Shown one piece after another: positions 23,450 to 35,385 of a stretch of 64,000 nucleotides of DNA. A program made the translations under genes and the position numbers. A model generated the notes under the pieces. It was given only the letters and a program-made list of their open reading frames with translations. It had not been told where the DNA came from and ran no database searches. The stretch's first letter is position 1; the number at the start of each line of letters is the position of its first letter. The DNA is from Antedon mediterranea. Taxonomy: Eukaryota; Echinodermata; Crinoidea; Comatulida; Antedonidae. The stretch spans positions 850,288 through 914,287 of the forward strand of contig NC_092676.1 of assembly GCF_964355755.1 (NCBI RefSeq), in the 5' to 3' direction.

Positions 23450-23660
23450 TGTTGTCACAGATAGAGATGACAGCTGCCAGGGAGGTGTCCTCCTATCCAC
23501 TTCTGGTTCGAATCTCTACGGGGTGTTGTGTACTTATACGTTTCCTGAGCTAGGCTAGACCAGAATTGTTCTGAAGCGATTAGAACTCGTTAGCCGTCCC
23601 AACAGGGACGCTTTTAAGCCGAATACTAATCCCGTGGCTCCAGCCATATATTTAGAAAGT
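23450..23660 (+). mobile_element. possible tRNA-derived SINE fragment
   Basis: GGTTCGAATCTCTACGGGG at about 23506 matches a pol III B box (GGTTCGANNCC) within two bases. The upstream GC-rich block could be a decayed A-box region and the downstream block the SINE body. No clean cloverleaf can be drawn, so it is not called a tRNA gene. Confidence 0.25.
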
Positions 23661-24302
23661 ATATTTCTAGTTAAGTATGAACAAGTAGGATATATGAGTG
23701 TTGGTTTAATAAGTTTAATCATCAATTATTATTCTTTCTCAATGCGTAGGTACAACGTGCTGAGAGAAATTATATACTAATGTAGGCCTTAATAACATTA
23801 CAATAATTATTTCTCAATAGTAATCTGCAATGCGATTTTGACTGCTCATGCGTATCCGTCAAAAGTCAATGTCTTCATTACGATTAAATACGCACTTTTC
23901 GCGCTTCATTGCACGTACTCTGTGGCGTTCCATACATTTTCTTATTAATTTAAATTACAAAATATTTATAGTAGGTCTATTTCTATGCAATCATATCTAT
24001 TATAAATGTTTATCATCATAACAGACATAAACCAGTTTCAACCTTTTGAAGTATCGTCTTTAGGGAACAAACTTAATATCTTAAGTCCTGGTATTCCAAA
24101 TAGGTATATGGAAAATTAATTTAGTACCCTTCAAGAAAGATCAAAGAAAACGCCAGTGCATCCGATACTTCATAGATAGAATAACACATCTCACTTCACC
24201 GTAAAGAAGGCATATATCAATAGAGTAAACATGTGTGGAGAGTCTCTCTTGAATTCATTCACTAATTCTATATAAACCAAGCGTAGAATCTTCAAGGATT
24301 CT
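23661..24302. other. gene-free DNA
   Basis: Nothing organised is seen. Confidence 0.45.
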
Positions 24303-24459
24303 AAAGCTCTGTCTACACTCTTAAACTTTATGTAATGTGTCCATATATGGACATGGTGATGTCATATCACTACCATATTTGAGCATATCATCACTGTCAT
24401 ATTTGGGCACATCACACTTGTTTTGTCAAACTAGTTTGATAGTGTAGACAAGGCTTTAA
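24303..24459. mobile_element. MITE family B copy
   Basis: AAAGCTCTGTCTACACTCTT at the left; AGTTTGATAGTGTAGACAAG and GCTTTA at the right. The interior has CCATATATGGACATGGTGAT, TCATATCACTACCATATTTG and GGGCACATCACACTTG. This is the fullest family-B copy in the window. Confidence 0.9.
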
Positions 24460-26030
24460 ACTGGTTGCACGATCAGTGTACAATTCATAGTTGATATCAA
24501 TTTAATGTATAGTACGTCAAGATCGTCATAAGTCTCATTAAAAATTAGAAATGCAGAATAAAAAAAAAGGTAGAGCTCAAATGGACATCTTTATTGTGGA
24601 AACGAAACACAGAGGGAAGTCTAAAAAACAAGTTAGATGAAAACTGTTTTAAGAGACCACAAATAAAAACATAAATTGGAAAAGAGCAGAACAGATGACA
24701 GAATCCGGGATGAAAAGGATAAAAACTACAATAAAATAATATTGTTAATCTATAAAAGATATGTTATAACTTTCTATATTCGACAACTTATGTTGAACCA
24801 TTTGACATAAAGTTAAAAGTATGTCCAGAGTTGAATTCATATACGTAGTAATATTATTTAAACGTGAAGTTATTGATGTTTGCTGCTCGTATTACTACAC
24901 TTTTTTTAACAGTTTAGTATATGCATAAAATGTAATTAAACACACAGACGATATTGCCATATTTTAATAATATTTTGAACAAATGGAAATAATACATAAT
25001 ATTTCTAGGCGAGACATCATTGCGTAAAATGTCTGGACAGTGAACCTACCCGCCTTCCTTCGGGAACAACTAATGTAATATCCGATAGATGTTACAAGGG
25101 GCTCACGGGCCTAGACTGATATTACAAGTTTACAACATTAAGGCCTCATCTATTTAAAGTGTAAATTAATCAATCATTTCATGGCAGACATACTTAATAC
25201 TTTTGTTTACATGTTGTATGACTTTTCTTTTTTTTTTATTGTAATGCGTAATAACGAATCGCGTTTTAAGAATGTGCGTCGCTAAGCAAAAGAGATGTTC
25301 AAATCATGTTACCGCTACAGCGTAAAGTCTGTCTCACTCATGATAAGTGTGAATTGTATATTTTGATTTTACTAATACAATAAATATGCAATACATGCTG
25401 ATTATTCAAAACTTATTATTTAATAATTAACTATTTCTATATCTTAATGATTGTCCTCGTCCTCGTTGTTCGTCTATTTTAATTACTCACATATTTTCAA
25501 TATAACGTATTGTATACTATTATTTATATTTATCAAAAAAATTACGAATGTATGTTCGATGGGAGCGACTACTAATATAGGACTAGGGTTATAAACCCAT
25601 TAATTGCTTGAATTTCTGATGTACGGAAGTAACAAATATGTTACTATGAGTTATTTTCAAATTAAGTTTCTCAGTCGATACGCAAGTCAATTATTAATTA
25701 CAGGATATCCGCTTTGTCTTCGACTTATTATTAGTCCCTATTAACCTATTTTTCATAAAGTTATCAGTTCAACATTTACAAAAACCTTAAATATGTCAGA
25801 CTTATCATAAGCATGCACATATTGAAGTAATCAGTTTAATAAATAGAAATGTAACTCGAGGAATTTATTATTACTGTATATATAATAATCCATTGTTCGT
25901 TTAATAAACTTTATACAACATCTCGTCATAATGTTATATTGCACTGTAGCACACATGGATATTAGGTTTGTAAGCACAAAGTAAAAGACACAGGGATTAT
26001 ATTAAGCGCGTGTGTCGCGTGGTTTAAACT
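24460..26030. other. gene-free DNA
   Basis: No gene or organised repeat could be supported. A small GC-rich hairpin CCGCCTTCCTTCGGGAAC lies near 25050. Confidence 0.45.
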
Positions 26031-26187
26031 TCCTGGTTTCCACTTAGACGCAACGAAAAGGCCTACGCGCAACGCAAGTTAATTGACCAATCGCAAGCGA
26101 CAATTTGGATGATCCAGCTCATCGTTATTGGTCAAATTACTTGCGTTTCGCGTACATCATTGCGCTGCGTCCAAGTGGGAGTTTTAT
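26031..26187. mobile_element. MITE family A copy
   Basis: TCCTGGTTTCCACTTAGACG, AATTGACCAATCGCAAGCGA, CATCGTTATTGGTCAAATTA, GCGCTGCGTCCAAGTGGGAG in order. Both arms are recognisable. The 26105-26356 open frame starts inside it and is spurious. Confidence 0.85.
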
Positions 26188-27111
26188 GGTACATTGTTTG
26201 GATTACGGTACACATAGATATGATTCGAACATTTTAACTTCCTCGTGTTCTAATTGTTTTAGCAACGTCATACAAAGTTTATTTTGTTTAATCATGCTTT
26301 ATCAACGTGTAAGCTATGTTAACACTGTTTCAATTAATTATTTCCATTTTTGTTAAAGTTCATCGATAAGTTGAGTGCCTCTGAATAATAAACGGAAATC
26401 ATACTAATGTTACGTACACGCATGGACAACTAATGGTGACTAAAAACATTAGAAATCACTAGAGCATAAAGTTGCTGAGGAACATGGGTACTGATATATT
26501 TATTTAGAATTAATTTCATAAAAAGTGTTGGGTTGGAAATTTGGAAGGAATCCAAACAAGTTACCATAAACAGAAAAAGCGAATGGAAAAGGTCTTATGC
26601 TTATGGGCCACATGACCCGAAGAGAAAGAAAAAGTTATTCACAAAGTTCAAATGTTTCAATTAATATAAAGACATAGATTTTTTATTTCAAAAAAATGAA
26701 AATAGATCGATCAAAAAGTCATTTGGAAAAGCGTGGAGATACATTTTAACAGAAAAAACACCAATGACATGATCTTCACCTGGTAAACACAATCATCATG
26801 TTGTTCAATAAAATGTCTTCATTAAGCAAGTTACTACAGGACATACAAGAATCAATTGTCAAGTAATGTCCGTTTCTCTATTTTGATGAACTTTGTTCTG
26901 ATTTACCAGTGAACCGTGTTGATTCGGGATTTTTACAAATCAATTTGTTCATATGGAGAAATTAGTTATTGTTGAATTGCAAACAGATACGATTATAATA
27001 GATTAGACGGATACAGCTTCACGTGATTAGAGAGGCGGTAGACAAACCCCAAATTAATGGATGTTAAACCATAATACATCCTCGTGATTAGAAAGATAAT
27101 TGAGATACAGA
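26188..27111. other. gene-free DNA
   Basis: No supported feature is visible. Confidence 0.45.
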
Positions 27112-27945
27112 TTTGAGTTTGCAAAACTTAAGCAAACTCTGAGTTTAGCAAACTTGAGCAAACTCGGAGTTAGCAAACTCGGAGTTAACAAAACTTGAGC
27201 AAACTCGGAGTTAGCAAACTTAAGCAAACTCTGAGTTAGCAAACTTGAGCAAACTTGGGCAAACTCTGAGTTAGCAAACTTTGAGTTAGCAAACTTGAGC
27301 AAACGCTGAGTTAGCAAACTTGAGCAAACTCTGATCAAACTTGGGCAAACTCTGAATTAGGAAACTTGAGCAAACTTTGAGTTAGCAAACTTAAGCAAAC
27401 TCTGAGTTAGCAAACTTAAGCAAACTCTGAGTTTGCAAACTTAAGTAAACTCTAAGTTAGTAAAGGTAAGCAAACTCTGAGTTTGCAAACTTGAGCAAAC
27501 TCTGAGTTTGCAAACTTGAGCAAACTTTGAGTTAGCAAACTTTGAGTTAGCAAACTTTGAGTTAGCAAACTTTGAGTTAGCAAACTTTGAGTTAGCAAAC
27601 TTTGAGTTAGCAAACTTTGAGTTAGCAAACTTTGGGTTAGCAAACTTTGAGTTAGCAAACTTTGAGTTAGCAAACTTTGAGTTAGCAAACTTTGAGTTAG
27701 CAAACTTTGAGTTAGCAAACTTTGAGTTAGCAAACTTTGAGTTAGCAAACTTTGAGTTGGTAAACTTGAGCAAACTTGAGTTAGCAAACTTAAGCAAACA
27801 CTGAGTTGGCAAACTTGAGCAAACTCTGAGTTAGCAAACTTAAGCAAAATCTTAATTAGCAAACTTGAGCAAACTCTTAATTAGCAAACTCGAGCAAACT
27901 CTTAAATGAGAAAACTTGAGCAAACTCTGAGTTTGCAAACAAAAA
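27112..27945. repeat. minisatellite based on GAGTTAGCAAACTTT
   Basis: The core (about 27526-27757) is 15-16 nearly identical 15-bp units of TTTGAGTTAGCAAAC. The flanks are longer, diverged units of about 25 bp made of TTGAGCAAACTCTGAG and TTAGCAAAC. Because 15 is a multiple of three, every - strand frame stays open (KFANS and SLLTQ repeats at 27054-27862); these are not genes. Homogenised centre and diverged edges are the usual picture for an expanding tandem array. Confidence 0.95.
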
Positions 27946-28411
27946 GTTTACAGTGTACAAAAGGCTTCAACATTTTTCATCTTGTCACGTGTCAAAATAA
28001 CCTATTTCTGAGTTTTATTTGCAGGTTGGTTTAAATTGATTATGTTATAGTTTATTATTACGTCCCCTTATTCTTATCAGAGACTGAAATAAGCTGGCCT
28101 GCGAGATAGTTTAGGAATAGGAAACACGAAGGTCTTATAATTGGTAACAGGCCACACTCTATCGACCGTTTTTTAATTTAGGTTTTTGGTTGATAAAAAA
28201 ACAAGCAACACTTCACTCGCAGTGTTTCTGTGTTAATGACGGACGTGAAATGTTATTATATTAAAATGAACTTTAGATCAAATTAATATTATGCAATAAT
28301 GCGTGAGTATTCAGCACAAACAGGATCTTTAAAATGTGAAAAGTTTAGTAACGCAAAGGGTATATGGATATTTGAGAATACTGTATGACAATAATACACA
28401 TTGGGGCTTAT
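27946..28411. other. gene-free DNA
   Basis: No supported feature is visible. Confidence 0.45.
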
Positions 28412-28527
28412 AAGCTTAATTCCCACTTGGACGCAACAATCAACGTATACGCAATAACCAATGTGACCAATCACAGGGGAACATTCTGATTGGTCAAATT
28501 ACCTGCGTAATTATTGCTTGGGAACTG
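28412..28527. mobile_element. MITE family A, short diverged copy
   Basis: AAGCTTAATTCCCACTTGGA and CGCAACAATCAACG at the left, TGTGACCAATCACAGG and TCTGATTGGTCAAATTACC in the core, TTGCTTGGGAACTG at the right. Confidence 0.75.
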
Positions 28528-28532
28528 TGAAT

Positions 28533-29750
28533 TTTCCTACTGTAAAATCGCATATTCTCATATCAGATTTGCCTTCTTTAAAAACACGGTTTTACTGCAG
28601 GAAACCAAATTAATCGCAATTTAGAATATTATTGCAATACATTAAACAGAGTAGTGTAATTTAGATACCACCTTTTTGTGGCGATGAATCACCTTAGATT
28701 GGACTTAATTTAACGGATATTTAAGGGATAGGGCTGAACACGTTAGCTTACCTCATTTAATATTTCCTAAATTGTTCTAATTCAGTTGCTTAATAAACTT
28801 GTTTGGTGATAAAGGAAATGTGATTTCCTGTTGTACCCGTAGATAAACGTATCACAGTTCATACATAGTAAGTGTTGCAGTAAATGACTATTTAAATGAC
28901 TATTGTGCATGCAAAAATATGAATATGACCAGAAAAACATATACAATACTATAATTGTAAGTAAGTGGGTAAGTTTTATTTATTGCTTTCTAAGACAATT
29001 TATAAAACAGCATAAAATATGAATGAAAATAAATACATAAAATAATACAAACATTAACAAAGGGTCTCTCCGTATATGTACTTACTTAGTTACCCACACA
29101 TTATGTTATGACTAAACAATATAATATTATTATATTTGAATGCTGCTTTTTCCTGGATAAATTTAAAAATAAAGACACGTATGTTCAATAGAACATGAAC
29201 CGGTGATTCTCTCATACTTTGACAAACATGCGAATATCCCTATAAATCGGAGGTAGACCAGTAATACGGAATAAACATGTTTCCAAAATGAGTTAAACAG
29301 TAAGAAAACAGAACCCAGTCAGTTTTAATTATATTATTATGTTCACAGACTATTTTTTAAAATTTCCCCCCCCCCCCCCCGTTTTTATCTGCTTTTTTAA
29401 AAGTCTTGAGTAAAATAGATTACTAGACTTCATGTTATTGAACTTGTTTTAGTCGTTAGCACAATTAGCTTTTAACTGTCTTAATTGAATAATCGTGTGT
29501 GGCATCCGAAGGGAGTTGAGATATAAGTACACCTACCTAGAGGATGCATGATACTCGAGTGTCACCGTTTTATATCAGACGGTCGAGGTAATGAAGTGAA
29601 ATACATGAAGGGTGGGTTATTTTGTATTTTCATTGTTCCTGTGTTATTATATGTAACGTGATAGGCTATGGTATGAACGTTAAATGACCCTTCATTTTCA
29701 CAACGCGCGCTCATGAGTTTCTGCGCGCGGAATGACGTTTCAAAATACAG
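28533..29750. other. gene-free DNA with a C15 run
   Basis: No gene is supported. A run of 15 C residues occupies 29366-29380, out of character with the AT-rich surroundings. The - strand frame at 29562-29798 has no recognisable domain. Confidence 0.5.
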
Positions 29751-29893
29751 TTTGGCTCCCACTCTAAGACGTAAGCGCAGCTTAAGTAATTTAACCAATC
29801 ACAATCGATTGATTATCCAAACGGTCGTTTGTGATTTGTTGACACACCTGCATTGCGTTTACGTCATTGCGCTTCGTCCTAGTGGGAACCAAG
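29751..29893. mobile_element. MITE family A copy
   Basis: TTTGGCTCCCACTCTAAGAC, AATTTAACCAATCACAATCG, GGTCGTTTGTGATTTG, TTTACGTCATTGCGCTTCG, AGTGGGAACCAAG. Both arms are present. Confidence 0.85.
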
Positions 29894-30442
29894 ATACGGA
29901 ACATTGTGGTTTAGTTAGGCTTACTGGTACACTAATACGGATATTTAATTGCGTTTAAAAGCATACATTTTTACTGTGGTAATAAATGTAAGTCTAATAT
30001 CATAATAATTCACATGTGCGGAAAACGAGGATTTAAAAAAATAGATTTAAATGATCCCCGAGGGGTAAATATACATTTACAAGTTGAAATCAATCCAACC
30101 AAGTCAAGGTCTTCTTGAATTTTAATCCACCTAATAAACATAATTATGTACGTGAACTTCTAGCGAAGAATATTACGTTGTTTTTGTGGGGTTTTTTTTG
30201 GATGTGGAAATCAGTCTCCGTTTTAAAAATCGTCATGAATTTGCTTTATTTCCTTTTACTTTGCATTGAGAAGATTGAATTTTGGTTAAATGTTACATAT
30301 TGACATTCATCTTCAATGTACTATGTATAAATATGGTATGTTGGTTTCATTAACATTTTACTACCATCTTGACATTATACAAAACTCTATACAAAACATA
30401 ATGAAGAATAAAAAAATATAACTTTGATTACCAGCCGATATA
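29894..30442. other. gene-free DNA
   Basis: The 30115-30303 frame has no known motif. Nothing else is visible. Confidence 0.45.
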
Positions 30443-30603
30443 TACTGTATCTAATTCCAAAGTATCATCGGCAAATATTTGGTAATAACATCACATGCAT
30501 TCACATCTAGTAGAAACTTAACCCTCATATGATACAGGCACCACATGACTGTGATGCTGTATTACCAACGTTTATTATTTGATACTTCAGAAATAGATAG
30601 TAT
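30443..30603 (-). mobile_element. MITE family C copy (opposite orientation)
   Basis: This is the inverse of the element at 12581-12734: read on the - strand it has ACTATCTATTTCTGAAGTAT, TTGGTAATACAGCATCACA, TGTGGTGCCTGTATCAT, TTTCTACTAGATG and TACCAAATATTTGCCGATGA. The shared interior, not just the ends, shows that they are one family. Confidence 0.75.
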
Positions 30604-30607
30604 GTGG

Positions 30608-33600
30608 AGATACAGCACTGGGAATCGGCTGCAATAAATAATATAGAATTAACTATATTCTGTAAGTAAAGTTTAATAGTGATTTTGGATTTAATTGGAT
30701 TGAACATACCTAAATATCACAGCAGGTATTTTAGAAGTTGAACGTCGAAAATATTCTGTAAGAAACAGGAAGCTGAACTGACTAAGATCAGCAGAGCTTC
30801 TAAATCAACACTCACTCACTCATACAGAAAGTTCTATAACCTTTTGCCATATTTTTTTTTGTCGTAGACGATGATTTAAATTATATTAAGAAAACGAAAC
30901 ATGCAGACGGTAGATTTGAGGAGCCAAAGAGATCAGTCCTGTAGACGTTACACTACCGTTAATTCTACAAGAGAAACAGTTTTGTTTCGCTTCAGTTCAC
31001 TAGATTGATGACATAATGTTGGTTGGGTGATAGAGATGTGAAAAGAACATTTTCCAGATTGTTAGTGTATGGAATTAGTGAATGTAAGAGTAGTCTGCAG
31101 AAAGACATAGTCCACGTGATCTTAGACAGATGCGCAATACTATTACATCATGATGCCAAGAAAGTGTTGACGAACATTATCCACAACCAATTTAAAGTCT
31201 CTAAAGCATGAGATTAAATATTTAAATGTTAATAATAAATTGCATTAAACAGCATTGTATACCATTGGTGTTGTTATTAATTTGATTCCTATAGAATACA
31301 CACACATTGCATATTTTTTTTAGAAATTAGATAGATCCAATCATATATATGTTATAGTATGATCTAATCTAAACTGACTAAAACAAAAATGAATGAAACG
31401 GAATATGGAGAATTAAATTAAATTAATTCTAAAATAAATGCATATGAATATGTCATGATTTAAGAAGTTTTGTCTGAATAAGGTATCTATGACTAAAGTC
31501 AGAATAGTGTGTAATGAATTATGCGTACTGTTTAATGGTGCGTCATCTTCAATTCAAACATCATCAACATGGGAAAAAAATGAATTACGACAGTTATGTG
31601 AAAACGAAAATCATCATGTCTAACTACCTTCAAAATTATTTAGATTCAATCAACAGTTATGGAATGAATTTTGCTAATTCATGTTTAGTTTTAATTGATG
31701 CATGTCAACCGATTCAAGACATTTAGAAATAGATAAGTTTACGTCTCAAGGTCAAGGAAAGTTTAGTTGCAACTTTGCATTTTTAATTTCTTATCCTCGT
31801 CTTGTGTTAAAATCTTAGTATGCATACACATTTCTAAGTCTTCCAATGAGATATAGGCCCAAAACAACATTCTTCGTAAGTATAAATTATAACTTCAGAC
31901 AATAGCTGCAAACAAGGACTTAAACCTCCCTTTTTAAAATCGCGATTATCAAATAATAAGAAATACTAATGGAGTTTTGTTACAATATAATATGTAAACA
32001 AACACATTATTATCATTACACTAAAATGTTATCTTTATTAATATAGGGCATATTTTGGAAGGATGACTTTGTTTGGTTTCCAACACTTTATTTTACAGTA
32101 CCTAGATGTTCCCTTAAGGACTTCCTGCGTTGCGATTACACAACAAGGTATAGCAGTCCCAATGGCTATCAAAACGAATCAAGAAATTACCAACAGAATA
32201 AAATAGAAATGAAATAGGGATTATTTAATAATGTAAATCTTGTACCTTAATAGAATTTAGACAATAGAAAAACTAGAACTGATAATAAACTCTTAAAATG
32301 TAAGTCATGTGTTCCAATCCCCAATACAACATATAAATACTAATTCTAATTGAATAATGAAAACCTTTGTGTGAATAATTTGTTTTACGAGTACTGCTTT
32401 TGAGCTAAAATCGACACAGATTACATTATTTTAACTCAAAACACATTTCAATTTTGCAATCTCATCTCATTCACCAATGTCACGGTTGTCTCCAATGATA
32501 TATATTTACTTTTTCTTTAAATTTACTTTAATAAATTACTAGTAATTATAGCTTTTGAACAAGACAATGATACCCAAACTATCATAAAAATAAGAAAATC
32601 TTTGAACCATTTGGCAGACATGACTAAGCAACTTCTAATTCCATACACAATATTTTGATATGTTTGAAATGCTCATTTATGACCTAAATATGTCATAAGG
32701 CAACTAAATATAACTTATAACAGCAAATTGTGGATTAATCATTGCAAGAACACTAAGTAATGTGTGTAAAGTCATTTATGTTATAGAAAATTACGAAAGA
32801 TACACGCTCCGGGCCGATTTTACCATTCCGGTCTATTTGATACCCAATGGGTATGCAAAACTTTGTATAACAAACAAACGTATACAAACGATATCTGTGT
32901 GCAGATGAAATAACAATAATATTTTGGAAATCATCTCGTTTGGATCCTAATATTTTAGAAGAGAATTTTTCCTTTTTTGTTGATCTAATCCAATATCTAC
33001 TTGAGAAAGAAAATTAAATGTTTGCAAAACGTCGTTGTAATTACAATTTTTAGTACTATCTATTGGATCAACAACAACCACAATTATCTTCTATAATAAT
33101 AGTTTTAATATTTAATATTACAGTGTTTCAACAACGCAATTCATAGTGTATCATTCATGATAGGTTTTTCGTTTGTCAGTCACAACAACTAATTGTAGTT
33201 GTAATACTTCCTATTTGTACCTCACGACCGACCATCAACCCTGTATTAAACACAGACTGCAATCTGACTTCTTCAGAAGCAAAATATGTAATTAATTTAC
33301 TTCAGACGTGTGCTCATGACTAATACATGGCCTACATTCGTATTATTATCCTTATACAACTGTATTTGTTTGGATAATGGTATCAATTATATAAATATTA
33401 AATAAAAGTACAATATTTGTGTTTTAAATTTATCATTATAAAAATTGTTTTGAATGTGTGCTTGTAGTAATTCAAATTTCAAGTTTACGCACCGTTATTT
33501 CATTTTACCAAGTTTAGCAACCTTATAGAGTTTTCTTTCAATCAAACTATTCTTATTGGTGGTTTCTTCAAAGAGAAAACAATGTACAAAAGTATCTCTT

Positions 33601-35385
33601 TATAAAACATTCCGACAATCAGCAATGATAAACAGAGACCAACATAGACTGAACAATTTCACAGATTAAAAAATATCAGGCTCAAATATAAAATGTTATC
33701 ATCTAAAAATCAATCTTAATTCACTTTTACTGTGAAAATAATTTTTAACAAATAATACCATTATGAATGATTGAATGAATAAAATAGATAATATTAATTA
33801 ATAGATTAAAACCACCTTACAATCACTATCTATACCTTGGTATGACTAATACTACATACCATTTAAAGATACATTCAAAATGTCTATTAACAAGACTATA
33901 TTATACCTGGACTTAATTGCAACTGAAACTAAAGGAAGTAAGCAGAATTGACTCAATAAATATCTGAAATTACTAGCAAACTTGTCCTTGATCAGTTAAA
34001 AGATTAAGACAGAAACCAACTTTCAACCACTTAACAACTTAAGCCTGAAATCAGCTTTCTCGACATTTCACTCGATTGGATGCAAGATATGTCTGAAGTG
34101 GTACTTTTACTTTTTCTTTACTTTGGTTCTACTTTTTCTGATGTCAATTCTAAATCCCAAGGCGACACAAATCGTGACCCGATGAAGGCAAGGTATATAT
34201 CAACTTGCCAGGCTATCGAATGGCTCGCTAGTAGTCATTATCATTAATTAAAGTACTGTATAAGCAATAAGCAACCATACACGGGTTTTTCTTTTCGAGT
34301 ATTATATAGAATGGAGAAATATTCAGCAATGAAACGTATTCAGAATTGGGTATAAAGGGGGGAACAGACACGTAATTAGTAAGACTTACCAATATAAGGT
34401 CTGTGTGTTTTCATAATGGAAATAATATGCAAGTACTTGAATGTATCCACAGTACCAGTAATAAACCAAGTGAATAAGCAATATACGGCTATAATCACTA
34501 TTTAGGGACACTTTGTTGAGTCCAAAATTTGTCCCTTAGCAGAGATTAAACGTTATTACATAATTAATATTAAATTTCTAAAGAAAGAAGTGAAATAAAG
34601 GTAAAGGTTTTATTTGTACAAAACAATGACGTTTAGCCGGCACGCGAACCTTCTTTTATTAATACCAGTAATATAATTCAATTAAACGGTACATCAACTC
34701 GAGTTTACCATGTACAAAAGTTATCATGGTGGTAATACAACAATATGTATGCCAACAATGTCTATACATTTGTATTGGTCGGTAATAATGTGACATCAGA
34801 CACGCATGCGCATATGTCTACACAGCGTATGTTTGTCTTGTCTGACGTGCATTTTAAAACATTACCAATAACAAAGACACCGAGTACGCATGCGTTTAGT
34901 GTATTCCGCGCCTATCTTTCGAATCGGATTTGTCGATTTCCCTAAAAGTTTCTAAAGAGGCGATGAAAACACTCTAAGGACAAGTACTTCTAGTCGGTGA
35001 ATTATAATAACTTTTTACGAGTTGGAATATTACATCAAAATGCATGGACTGAGCAACACATTGCGCATTTCCTACCTTATGTGCGGAAATTATAACTACT
35101 GAGATTAATTATATAGTTAGCTATTACTCTTAGTAACGGTTAAGGGGAGTGAATCGACTGGACGCTGTCTCTAAATGTTTTGAATAACAATGCCGAAGCA
35201 TAACTCTTCCTTGGCAACGAAATGGTTACTACCGTTAAAAAAGGAACAATTTGATTACAACCATAGGGAACAAGAGATTAAATCATTACGCGAATTGCTG
35301 TTACGTGATCAACAAACATTTTGACAATCAGTTGCTGTTACCGTATTGCTAATTGTGTTTTGCTGTAGGCCTACTATTTTTTAGA
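30608..35385. other. long gene-free interval upstream of the first Ig gene
   Basis: I see no supported gene in almost 5 kb. An exon-like frame at 31033-31211, followed by AATAAA near 31229, is discussed as a finding. The last few hundred bases before 35386 should hold the promoter and 5' UTR of the Ig gene; ATTGTGTTTTGCTGTAG just upstream of the ATG looks like a splice acceptor, so a 5'-UTR intron is possible. Confidence 0.4.

Noticed and set aside
23450-23520. A tRNA gene
   Set aside because: The B box is present but stems of acceptor, D and anticodon arms cannot be paired.
27054-27862. Three long - strand frames with KFANS or SLLTQ repeats
   Set aside because: They are readings of a 15-bp minisatellite that stays open in all frames because its unit is a multiple of three; no start context, splice sites or non-repeat sequence support a protein.
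27112-27945. A CRISPR-like array
   Set aside because: There are no unique spacers between repeats, and this is an animal nuclear sequence; it is a plain minisatellite.
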